A DNA stretch of 64,000 nt from Gordonia sediminis (GCA_004193205.1 RZUM01000013.1:24595-88594), one strand, 5' to 3'; shown: positions 1-9,554, counted from the stretch's first letter. Made by a program: numbers and translations. Notes: a model not told the origin generated them from the letters alone.

Positions 1-74
1 AAATTCCTCACTCGTGGGCGGCTCTTGAACCATCCCGGGTTTGATGCACAACCGCCTTTCTTGGGAAGGTAGAC

Positions 75-305
75 ATGCCGCGTATGTATGATCCGGAGAC
101 TTGGGCCAAGGCCGTCCGGTCGGTGCGCGAGGTTTACTCCAGCGAGTGGCGGCGATGACGGCTGTCGCCGGCCGTGGGGATGAGTCCGGAGACCTTGCGC
201 AAACTGGGTCTGGCGCCGCCGACGATCGCGAGCGTGCACACTTGCGGGAGTGGAATCGAAGCAACCCGCCCCGCCACGACGCGGTTCAGCGCGCATTTGG
301 GTTGA
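75..305 (+). pseudogene. IS3-family transposase OrfA remnant
   Basis: Translation from the ATG at 75 gives MPRMYDPETWAKAVRSVREV, then an internal TGA around codon 28, then VGMSPETLRK in the same frame. This is the N-terminal helix-turn-helix part of an IS3-type OrfA, where an MSPETLRKWV-like segment follows an 'ITAVAGRLG' stretch. The leading segment around 27-47 (tgaaccatcccgggtttgat) resembles the left end of such elements. No OrfB or integrase core follows. The element is therefore a decayed left end, and the reading frame dies by 305. It cannot encode a working transposase. Confidence 0.6.
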
Positions 306-1193
306 TTCAACCCGCGTCGGCGACCCAGGGCTCAAGAGTGCGGAGGGAATCGCCTCTGATTCAGAATCGCCTCGAAGTCGTTGGTGGATGCTGTGTCGCC
401 GAACCCGGCGAACCGATGCAGTTACTGGGCCTGGCTCCGGCGGGGGCCGCGAATTGATCGATCGGAGCGTGGCGACCCGGAGGCTGGCGCGACCGCGCGT
501 ATGAACGCAACCCGGTCCGGCCCCGACACGGAGTCCACTGATGTCGACCTTGACGTGACAGCCGACGACCCAACGGCGGCTCCACCGAACAGCACCGGGG
601 CAGAACGTCGCGCCGAGGGGTAGGGATCGCGCCGACAACGAATTGGACGACCGACCAGTTCTGCCGGCGGAGGGCTCTCACTCGCGAATTGCCAGCGAAA
701 TGTTATCCAGCGTCGGTGTGAGAACCGACCGATTAGAAGTCGAATTGGGCCGAACTGGTCCTTCGCACGGCTAAAGTGTGACACATATCTCACCCGCAGA
801 GAGTTGACGAGAGTCTCAGGGAACCGCTGCCACAGTGAATCCTCAATAGTCGCTCGGCGAAGTCTCGACTGGAGGGAAGGTAGCCAAAGGCACTGGCTCG
901 CAGACTGTGTCCGCTGGTAGCGGCCCCTTTGTGGGAATCGTCTGGGCAACACGACTCGCTGTACCCCGTTCGGAGGACAATTCGACCGCGGACCTCGAAC
1001 TTTGCCTTTCGTGATTGCGTTGAATGGGGGGTTCAAGTTGTCGATGTCAGAGACCTCTAATACTCTTCTCAAAGTCTCCTCAGGGTCGAGGCTTCGCCCC
1101 TGACGACGGACTGTTGTGGATGGCGCTTAGGTTTCGCCTTTCCTTTCCGTTTTGTGGAGAAGGATGCCGGAACCAGAGTGAGCGGGAGGATAC
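306..1193. other. Long non-coding stretch upstream of the polysaccharide locus
   Basis: No convincing gene is visible here. The open frames are rich in Arg, Pro and Ser and lack recognisable motifs or ribosome-binding sites. They are most likely GC-driven spurious frames. The only readable feature is a possible promoter near 1038-1066. The stretch probably combines debris of the preceding IS element with a long leader for the first polysaccharide gene. Confidence 0.5.
1038..1066 (+). promoter_or_regulatory. Possible promoter of the polysaccharide operon
   Basis: A TTGTCG hexamer (1038-1043) and a TACTCT hexamer (1061-1066) are separated by 17 bases, which fits a sigma-70/SigA-type promoter. 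Transcription would begin near 1073 and leave a leader of about 120 nt before the GTG at 1194. The call rests only on hexamer similarity and spacing. Confidence 0.35.
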
Positions 1194-2714
1194 GTGACCA
1201 GCAGTCGGGCCTTCGACGGATCTCGGGGCGCGCCTACCGACGGTGTGGCGCGGCGACTGCGGTTCGTGGGTCGCACGTCCGATCATTCACGCTCGTGGGT
1301 ACAGCAGTACCTCACGAGGCTGGCATGGTCGGATGCAGCGATCGTGATCGCGAGCGTCGGCCTCGCGCAATGGGTGCGCTTCGGTTCGGACGATGCCATG
1401 GCGCCCAACGGCGGTATCGAGGCGCCCGCAGCCCTAGTGTCGGTGTTCCTCGCAGTGGCGTGGCTCGTGGCGCTACGAGCCTTCCAGACCTTGGACCGTC
1501 GGATCATTGGCTCCGGATCGCAGGAGTACAGCAGAGTGATCACGGCCTCCGTGGCGGTCTTTGGCGCGCTCGCGATGGTTGACCTGCTCTTCAAGCTGAA
1601 CATCGCCCGCGGATTCCTTGCATTGGCGCTCCCGGTCGGCACGTTCGGTCTGGTGCTGTCTCGTTGGTTGTGGCGGCAACAACTCGTCAGGCAACGTGTG
1701 GCGTCCAAGAACCTCGAAAACGTTCTCGTGGTCGGGGGCACAAGCTCAGCAGTCCCGCTCATGGAACGTCTCATGCGGCAGCCGGGACTCGGCTACCGCG
1801 TTGTGGGCATCTGTCTGCCGGAACGCCGGCAATCCCGCGACTCTGTGACTGTGAGCGACAACTCGGTGCCGGTCTTCGGTTCCTTCGACGACGTCGTCCA
1901 GGCTGTGGAGAAATCGGATGCGACCACAGTGGCGGTGACGTCGGCAGAAGCGCTTGGTCACGCCGCCATGCAGAACCTCTCGTGGGACCTCGAAGGCATG
2001 GACGTCGACATGCTGATTGCCCCCGGGGTGAACGACGTGGCGGGGCCCCGCATGATGGTTCGCCCTGTCGCCGGCCTACCGCTCCTGCACATCGACAAAC
2101 CGCAATACGAAGGCGCCAACCGATTCCTCAAGGCGGCCGTCGACCGCGTGGGTGCGACGCTGGCGATGCTAGTACTTCTCCCGGTGTTTGCAGTGGTTGC
2201 CGTAGCGATCAAACTCGATACCCAGGGCCCGATCTTCTACCGCGCGACGCGGGTTGGCCTGAACAACACCCACTTCCGTATGTGGAAGTTCCGCTCGATG
2301 GTGCCAGATGCGGACTCGTTGCGGAGTAACCTGCAGCACCGCGACGAGGGTGCGGGTGTGTTGTTCAAGATCCGCGATGATCCCAGGGTCACGAGGGTGG
2401 GGGCGTTCATCCGGCGGTACAGCATCGACGAGCTGCCGCAGTTGTTCAACGTCCTAAGTGGCGATATGAGCCTGGTGGGGCCACGCCCACCTCTCCGCGA
2501 TGAGGTTGACCAGTACGACGGGCGGGTTGCTCGGCGCATGCTCGTCAAACCTGGCATGACCGGGCTGTGGCAGGTATCTGGACGGTCCGACCTCTCGTGG
2601 GAAGAGTCTGTGCGGCTTGATCTGTCATATGTCGAGAACTGGTCGATCATGCAGGACTTGGTGATTCTGTGGCGCACGGCCAAGGCTGTGGTCGCGATGG
2701 AGGGGGCGTACTGA
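1194..2714 (+). CDS. Polyprenyl glycosylphosphotransferase (initiating sugar transferase)
   Basis: The 506-residue protein has the WcaJ/CpsE/WbaP layout: several hydrophobic N-terminal segments (about residues 42-130), a central Rossmann-like region (VVGGTSSAVPLMERL), and a C-terminal bacterial sugar-transferase domain from about residue 310. The domain contains KFRSMVPDAD, RRYSIDELPQLFNVL, GDMSLVGPRPP and KPGMTGLWQVSGRS. It would transfer a hexose-1-phosphate from a UDP-sugar to undecaprenyl or decaprenyl phosphate and so start repeat-unit assembly on the inner membrane face. The GTG start at 1194 is preceded by GGGAGGA. It is the first gene of the locus. Its last codons are part of a tandem duplication described at 2715-2998. 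Confidence 0.9.
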   Translation: MTSSRAFDGSRGAPTDGVARRLRFVGRTSDHSRSWVQQYLTRLAWSDAAIVIASVGLAQWVRFGSDDAMAPNGGIEAPAALVSVFLAVAWLVALRAFQTLDRRIIGSGSQEYSRVITASVAVFGALAMVDLLFKLNIARGFLALALPVGTFGLVLSRWLWRQQLVRQRVASKNLENVLVVGGTSSAVPLMERLMRQPGLGYRVVGICLPERRQSRDSVTVSDNSVPVFGSFDDVVQAVEKSDATTVAVTSAEALGHAAMQNLSWDLEGMDVDMLIAPGVNDVAGPRMMVRPVAGLPLLHIDKPQYEGANRFLKAAVDRVGATLAMLVLLPVFAVVAVAIKLDTQGPIFYRATRVGLNNTHFRMWKFRSMVPDADSLRSNLQHRDEGAGVLFKIRDDPRVTRVGAFIRRYSIDELPQLFNVLSGDMSLVGPRPPLRDEVDQYDGRVARRMLVKPGMTGLWQVSGRSDLSWEESVRLDLSYVENWSIMQDLVILWRTAKAVVAMEGAY

Positions 2715-2998
2715 TGTGGATGGTTGTTCCGTGCGGCGGCGTCTACGTGAGTGCGGCGCTTGCCGCGTGCGTGGCAGAGCACGAGGTTCGAGCTTTACGA
2801 CCGGCAAGTGGCGCGTCGAATGCTGTCCAAGCCCCGCATTAGGTACCTGTGGCAGATGTCCGGTCGGTCCGATCTGCCCTGTGGGAAGAGTCTGTACGGC
2901 TCGATCTCTCGTATGTGAATAACTGATCGATCATGCAGGACATTGTGATCGTGCGGATGGAAGGCAAGAGCAGTCTTTGCGAAGGAGGGAGCGTACTG
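2715..2998 (+). repeat. Decayed tandem duplication of the transferase/ugd junction
   Basis: The 3' end of the sugar transferase plus the first ~25 codons of ugd occur twice, offset by about 285 bp (ATG 2714 versus ATG 2999). The left copy keeps the intact transferase end but has a ruined ugd start (atgtggatggttgttcc versus atgcggatggttgtgct). The right copy has a ruined transferase end (tcgatcatgcaggac appears at 2646 and again near 2927; stop codons fall inside the frame) followed by the intact ugd start. Each gene therefore retains one functional copy. The stretch itself is non-coding debris. Confidence 0.8.
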
Positions 2999-4300
2999 AT
3001 GCGGATGGTTGTGCTCGGGCTCGGATATCTCGGTGCCACGCACGCCGCGTGTATGGCGGAGCTTGGCCATGAGGTGCTGGGCATCGAGGTAATCCCGGAG
3101 AAGCGGGCGCAGCTCGCGGCCGGCGAGGTTCCGTTCTATGAACCGGGACTCCCAGAGCTCGTCAAGCGGCACATCGACTCCGGTCGGCTGAAGGTGTCGG
3201 GGTCTTATGCCGAGGCTGCTGACTTTGCGGATGTGTTCTTCATTGCGGTCGGAACACCGCAGAAGAAGGGGGAATACAGTGCTGACCTGCAGTACGTGGA
3301 CGCCGCAATCGAGGAGCTGGTCCCGCTGCTCACCCGCGACTCGTTGATCCTTGGAAAGTCCACGGTCCCAGTCGGTACTGCACAGCGACTATCCGAGCGA
3401 GCCGACGAACTGGCGAAAGACATCGACGTAGAGATCGCGTGGAACCCCGAGTTCCTACGCGAGGGCTTTGCGATCGAAGACACCCTGCATCCCGATCGGC
3501 TCGTTCTTGGCGCCTTCCCTGGTGGAAGGGCAGAGGCGATCACGCGGGAAACGTATGCGGAGATCATCCAGGCCGGCACGCCCTTCATTGTGACTGAGCC
3601 ACCGACAGCCGAGATGGTAAAGGCTTCCGCAAATGCCTTCCTGGCAACAAAGATCTCCTTTATAAATGCCATCGCAGAGGTGTGCGATGCCGCCGGAGCC
3701 GACGTCACAGCTATTGCCGATGCAATCGGATACGACGCCCGGATCGGACGCAAGTTTCTCAACGCTGGACTTGGCTTCGGAGGTGGGTGCTTGCCAAAGG
3801 ACATTCGAGCGTTCATGGCTCGGGCTGGTGAACTCGGTGCCGCTGAGGCACTAAGCTTCCTTCGCGAAGTCGACAACGTCAACATGCGTCGCCGAACTCA
3901 CATGGTTGAGCTTGCGCGCGAAGTGTGTGGGGGATCGTTGCTGGGTAAGCGGATCGCAATCCTCGGGGCCGCATTCAAACCCGAGTCCGATGACGTTCGT
4001 GATTCGCCCGCACTCAACGTGGCGGGCCAGATCCAACTGCAAGGCGCGTCCGTCACCGTCTACGACCCAAAGGCAATGGACAACTCGCGGAAGCTATTTC
4101 CGACCTTGGACTACGCCATCTCGGCGGTGGAAGCCTGCGAGAAGGCAGATGCAGTTTTAGTACTGACGGAATGGAACGAGTTCATTACTATCGATCCGTT
4201 TGCGATCGGCAATGTGGTCCGCGGCAAACGAGTTATTGACGGCAGAATGTGCCTCAGCCGTGAACGTTGGCGAAATGCTGGATGGGAATATAGATCGTAA
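2999..4300 (+). CDS. ugd: UDP-glucose 6-dehydrogenase
   Basis: The protein is 433 residues long, normal for the UDP-glucose/GDP-mannose dehydrogenase family. It starts with the NAD-binding Rossmann motif VLGLGYLGATHAA. Family segments that follow include ESTVPVGT-like KSTVPVGTAQ, the substrate-binding NPEFLREG (about residue 150), the catalytic-Cys segment GFGGGCLPKD (about residue 258) and the C-terminal AFKPESDDVRDSP. It oxidises UDP-glucose to UDP-glucuronate. The ATG at 2999 is preferred to the in-frame upstream ATG at 2933 because GGAGG (2983-2987) precedes it and because the sequence between is debris of the tandem duplication. UDP-glucuronate is the likely substrate of the SDR enzyme at 6438. 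Confidence 0.93.
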   Translation: MRMVVLGLGYLGATHAACMAELGHEVLGIEVIPEKRAQLAAGEVPFYEPGLPELVKRHIDSGRLKVSGSYAEAADFADVFFIAVGTPQKKGEYSADLQYVDAAIEELVPLLTRDSLILGKSTVPVGTAQRLSERADELAKDIDVEIAWNPEFLREGFAIEDTLHPDRLVLGAFPGGRAEAITRETYAEIIQAGTPFIVTEPPTAEMVKASANAFLATKISFINAIAEVCDAAGADVTAIADAIGYDARIGRKFLNAGLGFGGGCLPKDIRAFMARAGELGAAEALSFLREVDNVNMRRRTHMVELAREVCGGSLLGKRIAILGAAFKPESDDVRDSPALNVAGQIQLQGASVTVYDPKAMDNSRKLFPTLDYAISAVEACEKADAVLVLTEWNEFITIDPFAIGNVVRGKRVIDGRMCLSRERWRNAGWEYRS

Positions 4301-4323
4301 TAAGGTCCAATTATTGACGACTG

Positions 4324-6441
4324 GTGAGAGATTTCCCGAAGTTAGTTTGGCCAAAAAAATCTGTTGAGCGCCGGGTGGCGATCTGGCTCGAACCGTCGAA
4401 AAAGTGCCACCACGCGCTGATTGCAAGAAGGGTTGCCCGACATATGGCTACGAAGCCGCTTGATGCGCCTGCCAAGGTTAGGGTGCCCGGAACTGTCTCG
4501 CGCCTGATTGTTCACCAGTTCGATCTCGCACAGCCCGTTCCGGGAGGAATCGACACCTGCATACGCGGACTTTGTCGATTCGCTGACCCGTCCACTTCGT
4601 TCGCGATCATTGGTGTCGACGCGATTGGAGATAGTCGGCGGTTAGGACGCTGGGAGGTCTACGACGTGAACGGGAGGCGACTCTGGTTCATGCCCGTGGC
4701 GACTCTTGACCCAGCTGATCAACGGCGGAGAATTCCGCACACGATTCGGCTCCTTGGTGGAGTCATTAGGTATCGTCATCGAGTTCCGCGATCGGAACTC
4801 GTGCAAGCACATCGTGCTGATACCGGACTCGCATTGCGGTTTCTGTTTCGGCGACGGATCGCTTACTTTATTCACACTCAGGAGTCGGGGATCAGCTCGC
4901 AAGACTCCGATTCCATTTGGCGAAAAGCTGGCCGATTGCATCGCTCTATTGAACAGAATGTCGCCTCGTCCGCCAGTTCCGTGGTTGTGTTCAATCCTAG
5001 CTATTTGAACATGGTTAAGACTTGGAATGAGAAAGCAATATCTTCGCCGACTTGGTTTGACCCGAAAGTCTTCTACGATGTTGACAGTGGGAGCGACAGT
5101 TGCACGGGGGACCGTGAACTCCGCATTGCATGGGTTGGTCGGCTTGAACATCCGAAGGACCCCTTGCTAGCGATTGAAGCTTTCGAGCATTTAAGCAAGA
5201 TCGCGAATGGAAAAGGCAGAAGTATACGACTAGACCTCGTTGGCGACGGGACAGAAATCGACCGAGTGAAGGGAAGGGTGCTTGAGCTCCCAACGCCAGT
5301 CCGTAGCAATGTCTACCTTCGCGGTCGGCTTAGCCAGGAAACGGTAGCCGACCTGCTGCGCAGTGCGTCGGTCTTTCTCATGACTTCGCATCCGGGATAC
5401 GAAGGTTACCCCCGTGTACTGGTTGAATCCATGGCTTGCGGCACTCCCGCTGTAGTCACAACAGGAGCGGACACCGGAGGACTAGTCGAGAACGCGGTGA
5501 CTGGATATACTGTGGCGACCAGGGGTCCAGCAGCGATTGCTGAGGCACTCGTAATGGCGAGTACTCTGGACCGGCAGCGCGTGCGCTCCTCGATAGACCA
5601 TCTACAGGCCGAGCAAGTCGTCAAAACCATAGTCGAGGCAAGTCACAACCCGGACACAATCTCACCCGTCGCCGCGCTATCGGCGAACTCCAGCAGTGAA
5701 CTCGAAATCGATGGACGCCCAGTATTCCCCGGCGGGATGGGGGACCTAATGCATCGATTCGATGAGTTAGTCACTAAAGGTGACGGTCCACACCTGGTCG
5801 TGACGCCGAATGTTGATCAGATGGTGAAACTTGCAAAAGACGGCGCCGCACGCGCAGTATTTGAGGCATCCAACATTCTAGTGGCAGATGGCAAACCGCT
5901 GGTATGGCTCGCGAGGGTACTCGGCGCCAAAAATTTGCAGCGAATAGCCGGCGCGGATGTGTTGGACGAATGCTCGCGTGAAAGCGCCGCGCGTGGTTGG
6001 TCGGTCTTGATCCTAGGGGGACCCGATGGTGCTGCTGCTGAAGCAGCAGCACGACTCAATGCGCGAAACCCGGGATCACAGATCACGGGCATAAGCGTTC
6101 CGCAACTTGCGCTTGGTGAGAGAATGCCCCCCGAGATACTGGACCAGCTGTGGGAGGCCAGACCAAATATTGTCTTCATTTGTCTCGGATTCCCAAAACA
6201 AGAAACGTGGTATATCGTCAACAAATCCAATCTGCCTCGCGCAGTCTACGTCGGCGCTGGGGCGGCGGTCGAGTTTGCATCTGGATTCAAGAAGCGTGCT
6301 CCCGCCTGGATTCAAGCGATCGGATTCGAATGGTTCTTCAGACTAGCGCAAGAACCCGGCCGACTGGCGTCGCGGTACTTGATTGACGATATCTATTTCT
6401 TACAGATTGCGATCGCTTCAATACGAAAGGCGCGAAAGTGA
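4324..6441 (+). CDS. Fused GT4 glycosyltransferase and WecG/TagA/CpsF (GT26) glycosyltransferase
   Basis: This 705-residue protein joins two glycosyltransferases usually encoded separately. Residues ~50-440 form a GT-B fold of family GT4, with the binding segment IAWVGRLEHPKDPLLAIEAF and the EX7E region GYEGYPRVLVESMACGTPAV. After a ~40-residue linker, residues ~470-700 form a WecG/TagA/CpsF domain with TPNVDQMVKLAKD, VADGKPLVWLARVLG, the conserved CLGFPKQE and VGAGAAVEFASG. The two domains could add consecutive sugars to the lipid-linked intermediate on the cytoplasmic side. The GTG at 4324 lacks a clear ribosome site; ATG at 4444, preceded by gaaggg, is a good alternative start and would remove 40 basic residues that align with nothing. 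The stop overlaps the next start by 4 bp. Confidence 0.85.
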   Translation: MRDFPKLVWPKKSVERRVAIWLEPSKKCHHALIARRVARHMATKPLDAPAKVRVPGTVSRLIVHQFDLAQPVPGGIDTCIRGLCRFADPSTSFAIIGVDAIGDSRRLGRWEVYDVNGRRLWFMPVATLDPADQRRRIPHTIRLLGGVIRYRHRVPRSELVQAHRADTGLALRFLFRRRIAYFIHTQESGISSQDSDSIWRKAGRLHRSIEQNVASSASSVVVFNPSYLNMVKTWNEKAISSPTWFDPKVFYDVDSGSDSCTGDRELRIAWVGRLEHPKDPLLAIEAFEHLSKIANGKGRSIRLDLVGDGTEIDRVKGRVLELPTPVRSNVYLRGRLSQETVADLLRSASVFLMTSHPGYEGYPRVLVESMACGTPAVVTTGADTGGLVENAVTGYTVATRGPAAIAEALVMASTLDRQRVRSSIDHLQAEQVVKTIVEASHNPDTISPVAALSANSSSELEIDGRPVFPGGMGDLMHRFDELVTKGDGPHLVVTPNVDQMVKLAKDGAARAVFEASNILVADGKPLVWLARVLGAKNLQRIAGADVLDECSRESAARGWSVLILGGPDGAAAEAAARLNARNPGSQITGISVPQLALGERMPPEILDQLWEARPNIVFICLGFPKQETWYIVNKSNLPRAVYVGAGAAVEFASGFKKRAPAWIQAIGFEWFFRLAQEPGRLASRYLIDDIYFLQIAIASIRKARK

Positions 6442-7406
6442 GAGCCTTAGTTACAGGTGTAGCTGGCTTTGTTGGAAGCACCCTGGCCGACCGGTTGATT
6501 GAAGATGAATCTATTGACAGCGTCGTCGGCGTCGATGCTTTCACCGATTACTACCATCCAAATCGAAAGAGACGCAACGTACAACAACTCTTGCAATCCG
6601 AACGGTTTAAGCTAGTCGAAGCTGATCTGAATCATTGCGATCTAGAGGAGTTATTGAAAGATGTAGATGTGGTGTATCACCAAGCTGGGCAGCCGGGTGT
6701 CCGGAAGTCATGGGGCACCACATTCGGTAGCTATGTGTCAGCCAATATCGAAGCAACGCAGCACCTGCTCGAGGCAGCTCGAGCCAGTAGAGCCCTGAAG
6801 CGATTTGTGTACGCCTCATCATCTTCGGTATACGGAAACTCAACAAGCTACCCGACCGACGAAAATACTCTTCCGGTTCCGTATAGCCCGTACGGAGTTA
6901 CCAAGCTTGCCGCAGAACACCTAGTCTCGCTATATGCTAACAACTATGGAGTACCGTCCGTGTCCCTGAGGTATTTTACGGTGTATGGGCCACGACAGCG
7001 TCCTGACATGGGGATGCACAAATTCATCAGCAATGCCCTTGCACGAGAACCAATAAAGGTCTTTGGCGATGGAAATCAGGTACGGGATTTCACATATATC
7101 GATGATATTGTGCGAGCCAATATCGCGGCGGGTGAGGCCGACTCAGTCCCCTTGGGCCTCGTCGTCAATATCTGCGGAGGTTCCACAGTAAGCGTGAACG
7201 ACGTGCTATCGGGTGTCGAGCGTAGTGTCGGAGGGCCAATTGAGGTCGACTACACGCAGAAAGTACCTGGAGACGTTACTAAAACCGCTGGCACGAATGC
7301 TGCGGCGAAATCATGGCTTGGCTGGGCACCAACTGTCGGTATTGCAGAAGGTTTGGCCAGGCACGTCGAGTATGTGCGCAAGGAAATGTCATGTGCAATC
7401 GGATAG
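6438..7406 (+). CDS. NAD-dependent epimerase/dehydratase, UDP-glucuronate 4-epimerase-like
   Basis: The 322-residue extended short-chain dehydrogenase has the N-terminal nucleotide-binding motif TGVAGFVGSTLADRL, the active-site Ser segment YASSSSVYGNS and the YxxxK pair in SPYGVTKLAAEHL. The product-fold segment RYFTVYGPRQRPDMG is typical of UDP-glucuronate and UDP-glucose epimerases. With ugd at 2999 upstream, conversion of UDP-glucuronate to UDP-galacturonate is the simplest role; decarboxylation to UDP-xylose cannot be excluded. The start is the GTG at 6438, inside a GTGA overlap with the previous stop. Exact substrate is inference. Confidence 0.87.
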   Translation: MRALVTGVAGFVGSTLADRLIEDESIDSVVGVDAFTDYYHPNRKRRNVQQLLQSERFKLVEADLNHCDLEELLKDVDVVYHQAGQPGVRKSWGTTFGSYVSANIEATQHLLEAARASRALKRFVYASSSSVYGNSTSYPTDENTLPVPYSPYGVTKLAAEHLVSLYANNYGVPSVSLRYFTVYGPRQRPDMGMHKFISNALAREPIKVFGDGNQVRDFTYIDDIVRANIAAGEADSVPLGLVVNICGGSTVSVNDVLSGVERSVGGPIEVDYTQKVPGDVTKTAGTNAAAKSWLGWAPTVGIAEGLARHVEYVRKEMSCAIG

Positions 7407-8059
7407 GCGTAGCCCTCCAATCTATGACTTTTCGTAAGCCAGGTCAACGTTCGGTGGTGAGTAGCGAAGCTGCGTCAAGGCTCAAAGTGTGTCTAGAGTG
7501 TGACAAGGCCGCGTACGGTGTGAGTAGATGGTGGTATTGGTCGCGCCTCCAGTATCCTACGCTGCACTACCAACGCGTGCTGCGGTATACGGAGCACTTT
7601 CAGAACCGCGAGTCGTTCCTTGGGAGGGTCACGTATGCAATTCTGCGCGTCCGCTTAAAGCGGTTGGGTCAGAGTTTAGGTTTGTCTGTGCCGCCGGGAG
7701 TGTTCGGACCAGGGCTTTCCATCCCTCACTATGGCAGCGTGGTTGTGAATGACAAAGTGCGTGCTGGTGCGTTCTGCCGAGTTCATTCGGCTACTAATCT
7801 CGGGGAGTCGCGTGGTGGAGCACCCCAACTGGGCAACGGTGTGTACGTGGGGCCGGGCTCGGTTCTCTACGGAGATATATCAGTCGGTGACCGTGCGGTA
7901 ATTGGAGCCAATTCAGTGGTCAACAAGACTATCCCCGCCAATCGACTTGCTATTGGAGCACCAGCTAGCGTGAGTTGGGTTTCAGACGCCCACGAGCGCG
8001 CGATGCCGGAACGCATTATCGTTGCGTTAGACATGTTCGAGCGAGCGAGTGACTCCTAA
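7391..8059 (+). CDS. Hexapeptide-repeat acyltransferase (serine O-acetyltransferase-like)
   Basis: From the ATG at 7391 the protein has 222 residues. The C-terminal half is a left-handed beta-helix of hexapeptide repeats: LSIPHYGSVVVND, GNGVYVGPGSVLYGDISVGDRAVIGANSVV, ending with the classical IPANRLAIGAPA. This is the CysE/WcaB-like fold, used to transfer acetyl groups from acetyl-CoA to a sugar hydroxyl. The N-terminal 90 residues are basic and specific to polysaccharide-locus members. The start was chosen because AAGGAA lies six bases upstream; the upstream in-frame GTG region lies within the epimerase gene. The gene overlaps the epimerase end by 16 bp, and its 3' end overlaps the flippase start. 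Confidence 0.82.
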   Translation: MCNRIGVALQSMTFRKPGQRSVVSSEAASRLKVCLECDKAAYGVSRWWYWSRLQYPTLHYQRVLRYTEHFQNRESFLGRVTYAILRVRLKRLGQSLGLSVPPGVFGPGLSIPHYGSVVVNDKVRAGAFCRVHSATNLGESRGGAPQLGNGVYVGPGSVLYGDISVGDRAVIGANSVVNKTIPANRLAIGAPASVSWVSDAHERAMPERIIVALDMFERASDS

Positions 8060-9554
8060 CCAGATGATATCAATGTCATCATCTTCGGAGCCCAGATCAC
8101 GGCAGAGGTCGCTCAAGAACGTCGGCGGATTTCTCGCACCGTCGTTGGCCGTGAAGCTACTTCCGTTCTGTGCGCTACCACTGCTAGCAAAGCATCTCTC
8201 GTTGGCTGAGTTCGGACTATGCGGCATCCTGACGACAGTATTTCTGTTTGGAAATAGCGTACTCGGATTCGGCCAAGATACGGTGATGTTCTTCGAGTCG
8301 AGGGGCAGGAAGGTTTCAGGGAGGTCCGGAGGGATTTCGGATGCGCTAATCGTAGTCTATCTGGGAAATACGATTGTGGTCGTGTGCTTGCTGGCTTCAC
8401 TAGTCGCAGGTGCGCTAGGTGGTTGGGGGTCGTTCTACATAGCGATCGTTTTAGAAGTAGTTGCGGCGTCCCTGTACTCGGCAGGATACATGCCATTGAC
8501 TACGTTGGCCAGGATCAATTACCAACCACGGCAGTTTGCTTTGATAACGCTAGGTTTTGCGATTGCGCAATATGGAATAAAGCTTACCGTTTTGCCGGGG
8601 GCCTCAGATCCGGTGCTGGCGTGGGCGATGACTGATGTGGGCGCTGCGTTCCTGTTGCTCGCGGCCAGCATGATTGTTCTCGGAGTGCGTAGAGACGTCT
8701 TTTGGCCGTCAGTGGTCGCGTCGAGCAGGATGGGTCTTCCACTCGTTCCAAGCAAACTGGCTCAATGGTTGCAGAGTTCCTCAGATAGATCGCTAATTAC
8801 TGAACGCTTAGGTGCGGCCCATGCAGGGCAATACACCGCAGCTGGTCAGTTTAGCAATGCTGCGTTGAGTATGGTCGTCGAGGTCTGTAGATACTTCACT
8901 CCTGCGCTGTCTGAGTATACGAAACGCGAAAATAGATGCATCGAATTCGACCCCCGCATGAGGGATGTGTTGAACTGGCAGATACTGGCGATATCAGCGG
9001 GTTCGGGGACGATGTCGACAATGGCTCCCGTTCTGATTTCATTTCTGTACCCACCAGAGTACAGCTCTGCTAGATCGATCAGCTCAGCACTGGCACTGAG
9101 TGTCCTTGTAGCCGGACTTGGCTTTGTCGTCATCAACTTCGTCACAGTGTCTCTAGGTCGAACGAATCGAATCTGGGTCTGGACGCTAATGGCGGCCGCT
9201 ACATCAATTGTCGTTAATCTGGCTCTCCTTGAACGCCTTGGCTTGCCCGCTGCTGTCGTAGCCTCCGTAGCTGGATATGGTGTCGTCCTCATAGGGATTT
9301 CCTGGTCGGCAAGGCGGGAGCTTATCCAGGCTGGAGCACTTCGAATGGATGGTGTTCTGTCCGTGTTAATCAGTTTATCTACAATCTTGCTCTCTATTGC
9401 ATTCTGCCATTCAAATGTTCAGTTACTGATAATTCAAAGTCTTGCGACATTGGCATTTTCGATGCTGGTGATCAGAGATATTTGGAAGAACTACCGAGTT
9501 TCCGATCGAACGGCTAGGCGAATATTTGTCAGTGGCAACATGGGAAAGGATTGA
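8049..9554 (+). CDS. Polysaccharide flippase (Wzx/MOP superfamily)
   Basis: The 501-residue protein is almost entirely hydrophobic, with about 12-14 membrane segments. It begins with the MOP-type signature FLAPSLAVKLLPFCALPLLAKH followed by LSLAEFGLCGIL, the 'L...EFG' pattern found at the start of Wzx flippases. It would move lipid-linked repeat units across the membrane. A GTG at 8049 and in-frame ATGs at 8064 and 8073 are all possible starts; none has a strong ribosome site, as expected for a gene coupled to the overlapping upstream one. Base composition is clearly lower in GC than the NRPS, typical of variable glycan genes. Confidence 0.85.
   Translation: MTPNQMISMSSSSEPRSRQRSLKNVGGFLAPSLAVKLLPFCALPLLAKHLSLAEFGLCGILTTVFLFGNSVLGFGQDTVMFFESRGRKVSGRSGGISDALIVVYLGNTIVVVCLLASLVAGALGGWGSFYIAIVLEVVAASLYSAGYMPLTTLARINYQPRQFALITLGFAIAQYGIKLTVLPGASDPVLAWAMTDVGAAFLLLAASMIVLGVRRDVFWPSVVASSRMGLPLVPSKLAQWLQSSSDRSLITERLGAAHAGQYTAAGQFSNAALSMVVEVCRYFTPALSEYTKRENRCIEFDPRMRDVLNWQILAISAGSGTMSTMAPVLISFLYPPEYSSARSISSALALSVLVAGLGFVVINFVTVSLGRTNRIWVWTLMAAATSIVVNLALLERLGLPAAVVASVAGYGVVLIGISWSARRELIQAGALRMDGVLSVLISLSTILLSIAFCHSNVQLLIIQSLATLAFSMLVIRDIWKNYRVSDRTARRIFVSGNMGKD

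Noticed and set aside
422-1072. 216-codon open frame on the minus strand
   Set aside because: Arg/Pro/Ser-rich with no motif, no ribosome site, and it runs through the probable promoter of the polysaccharide operon.
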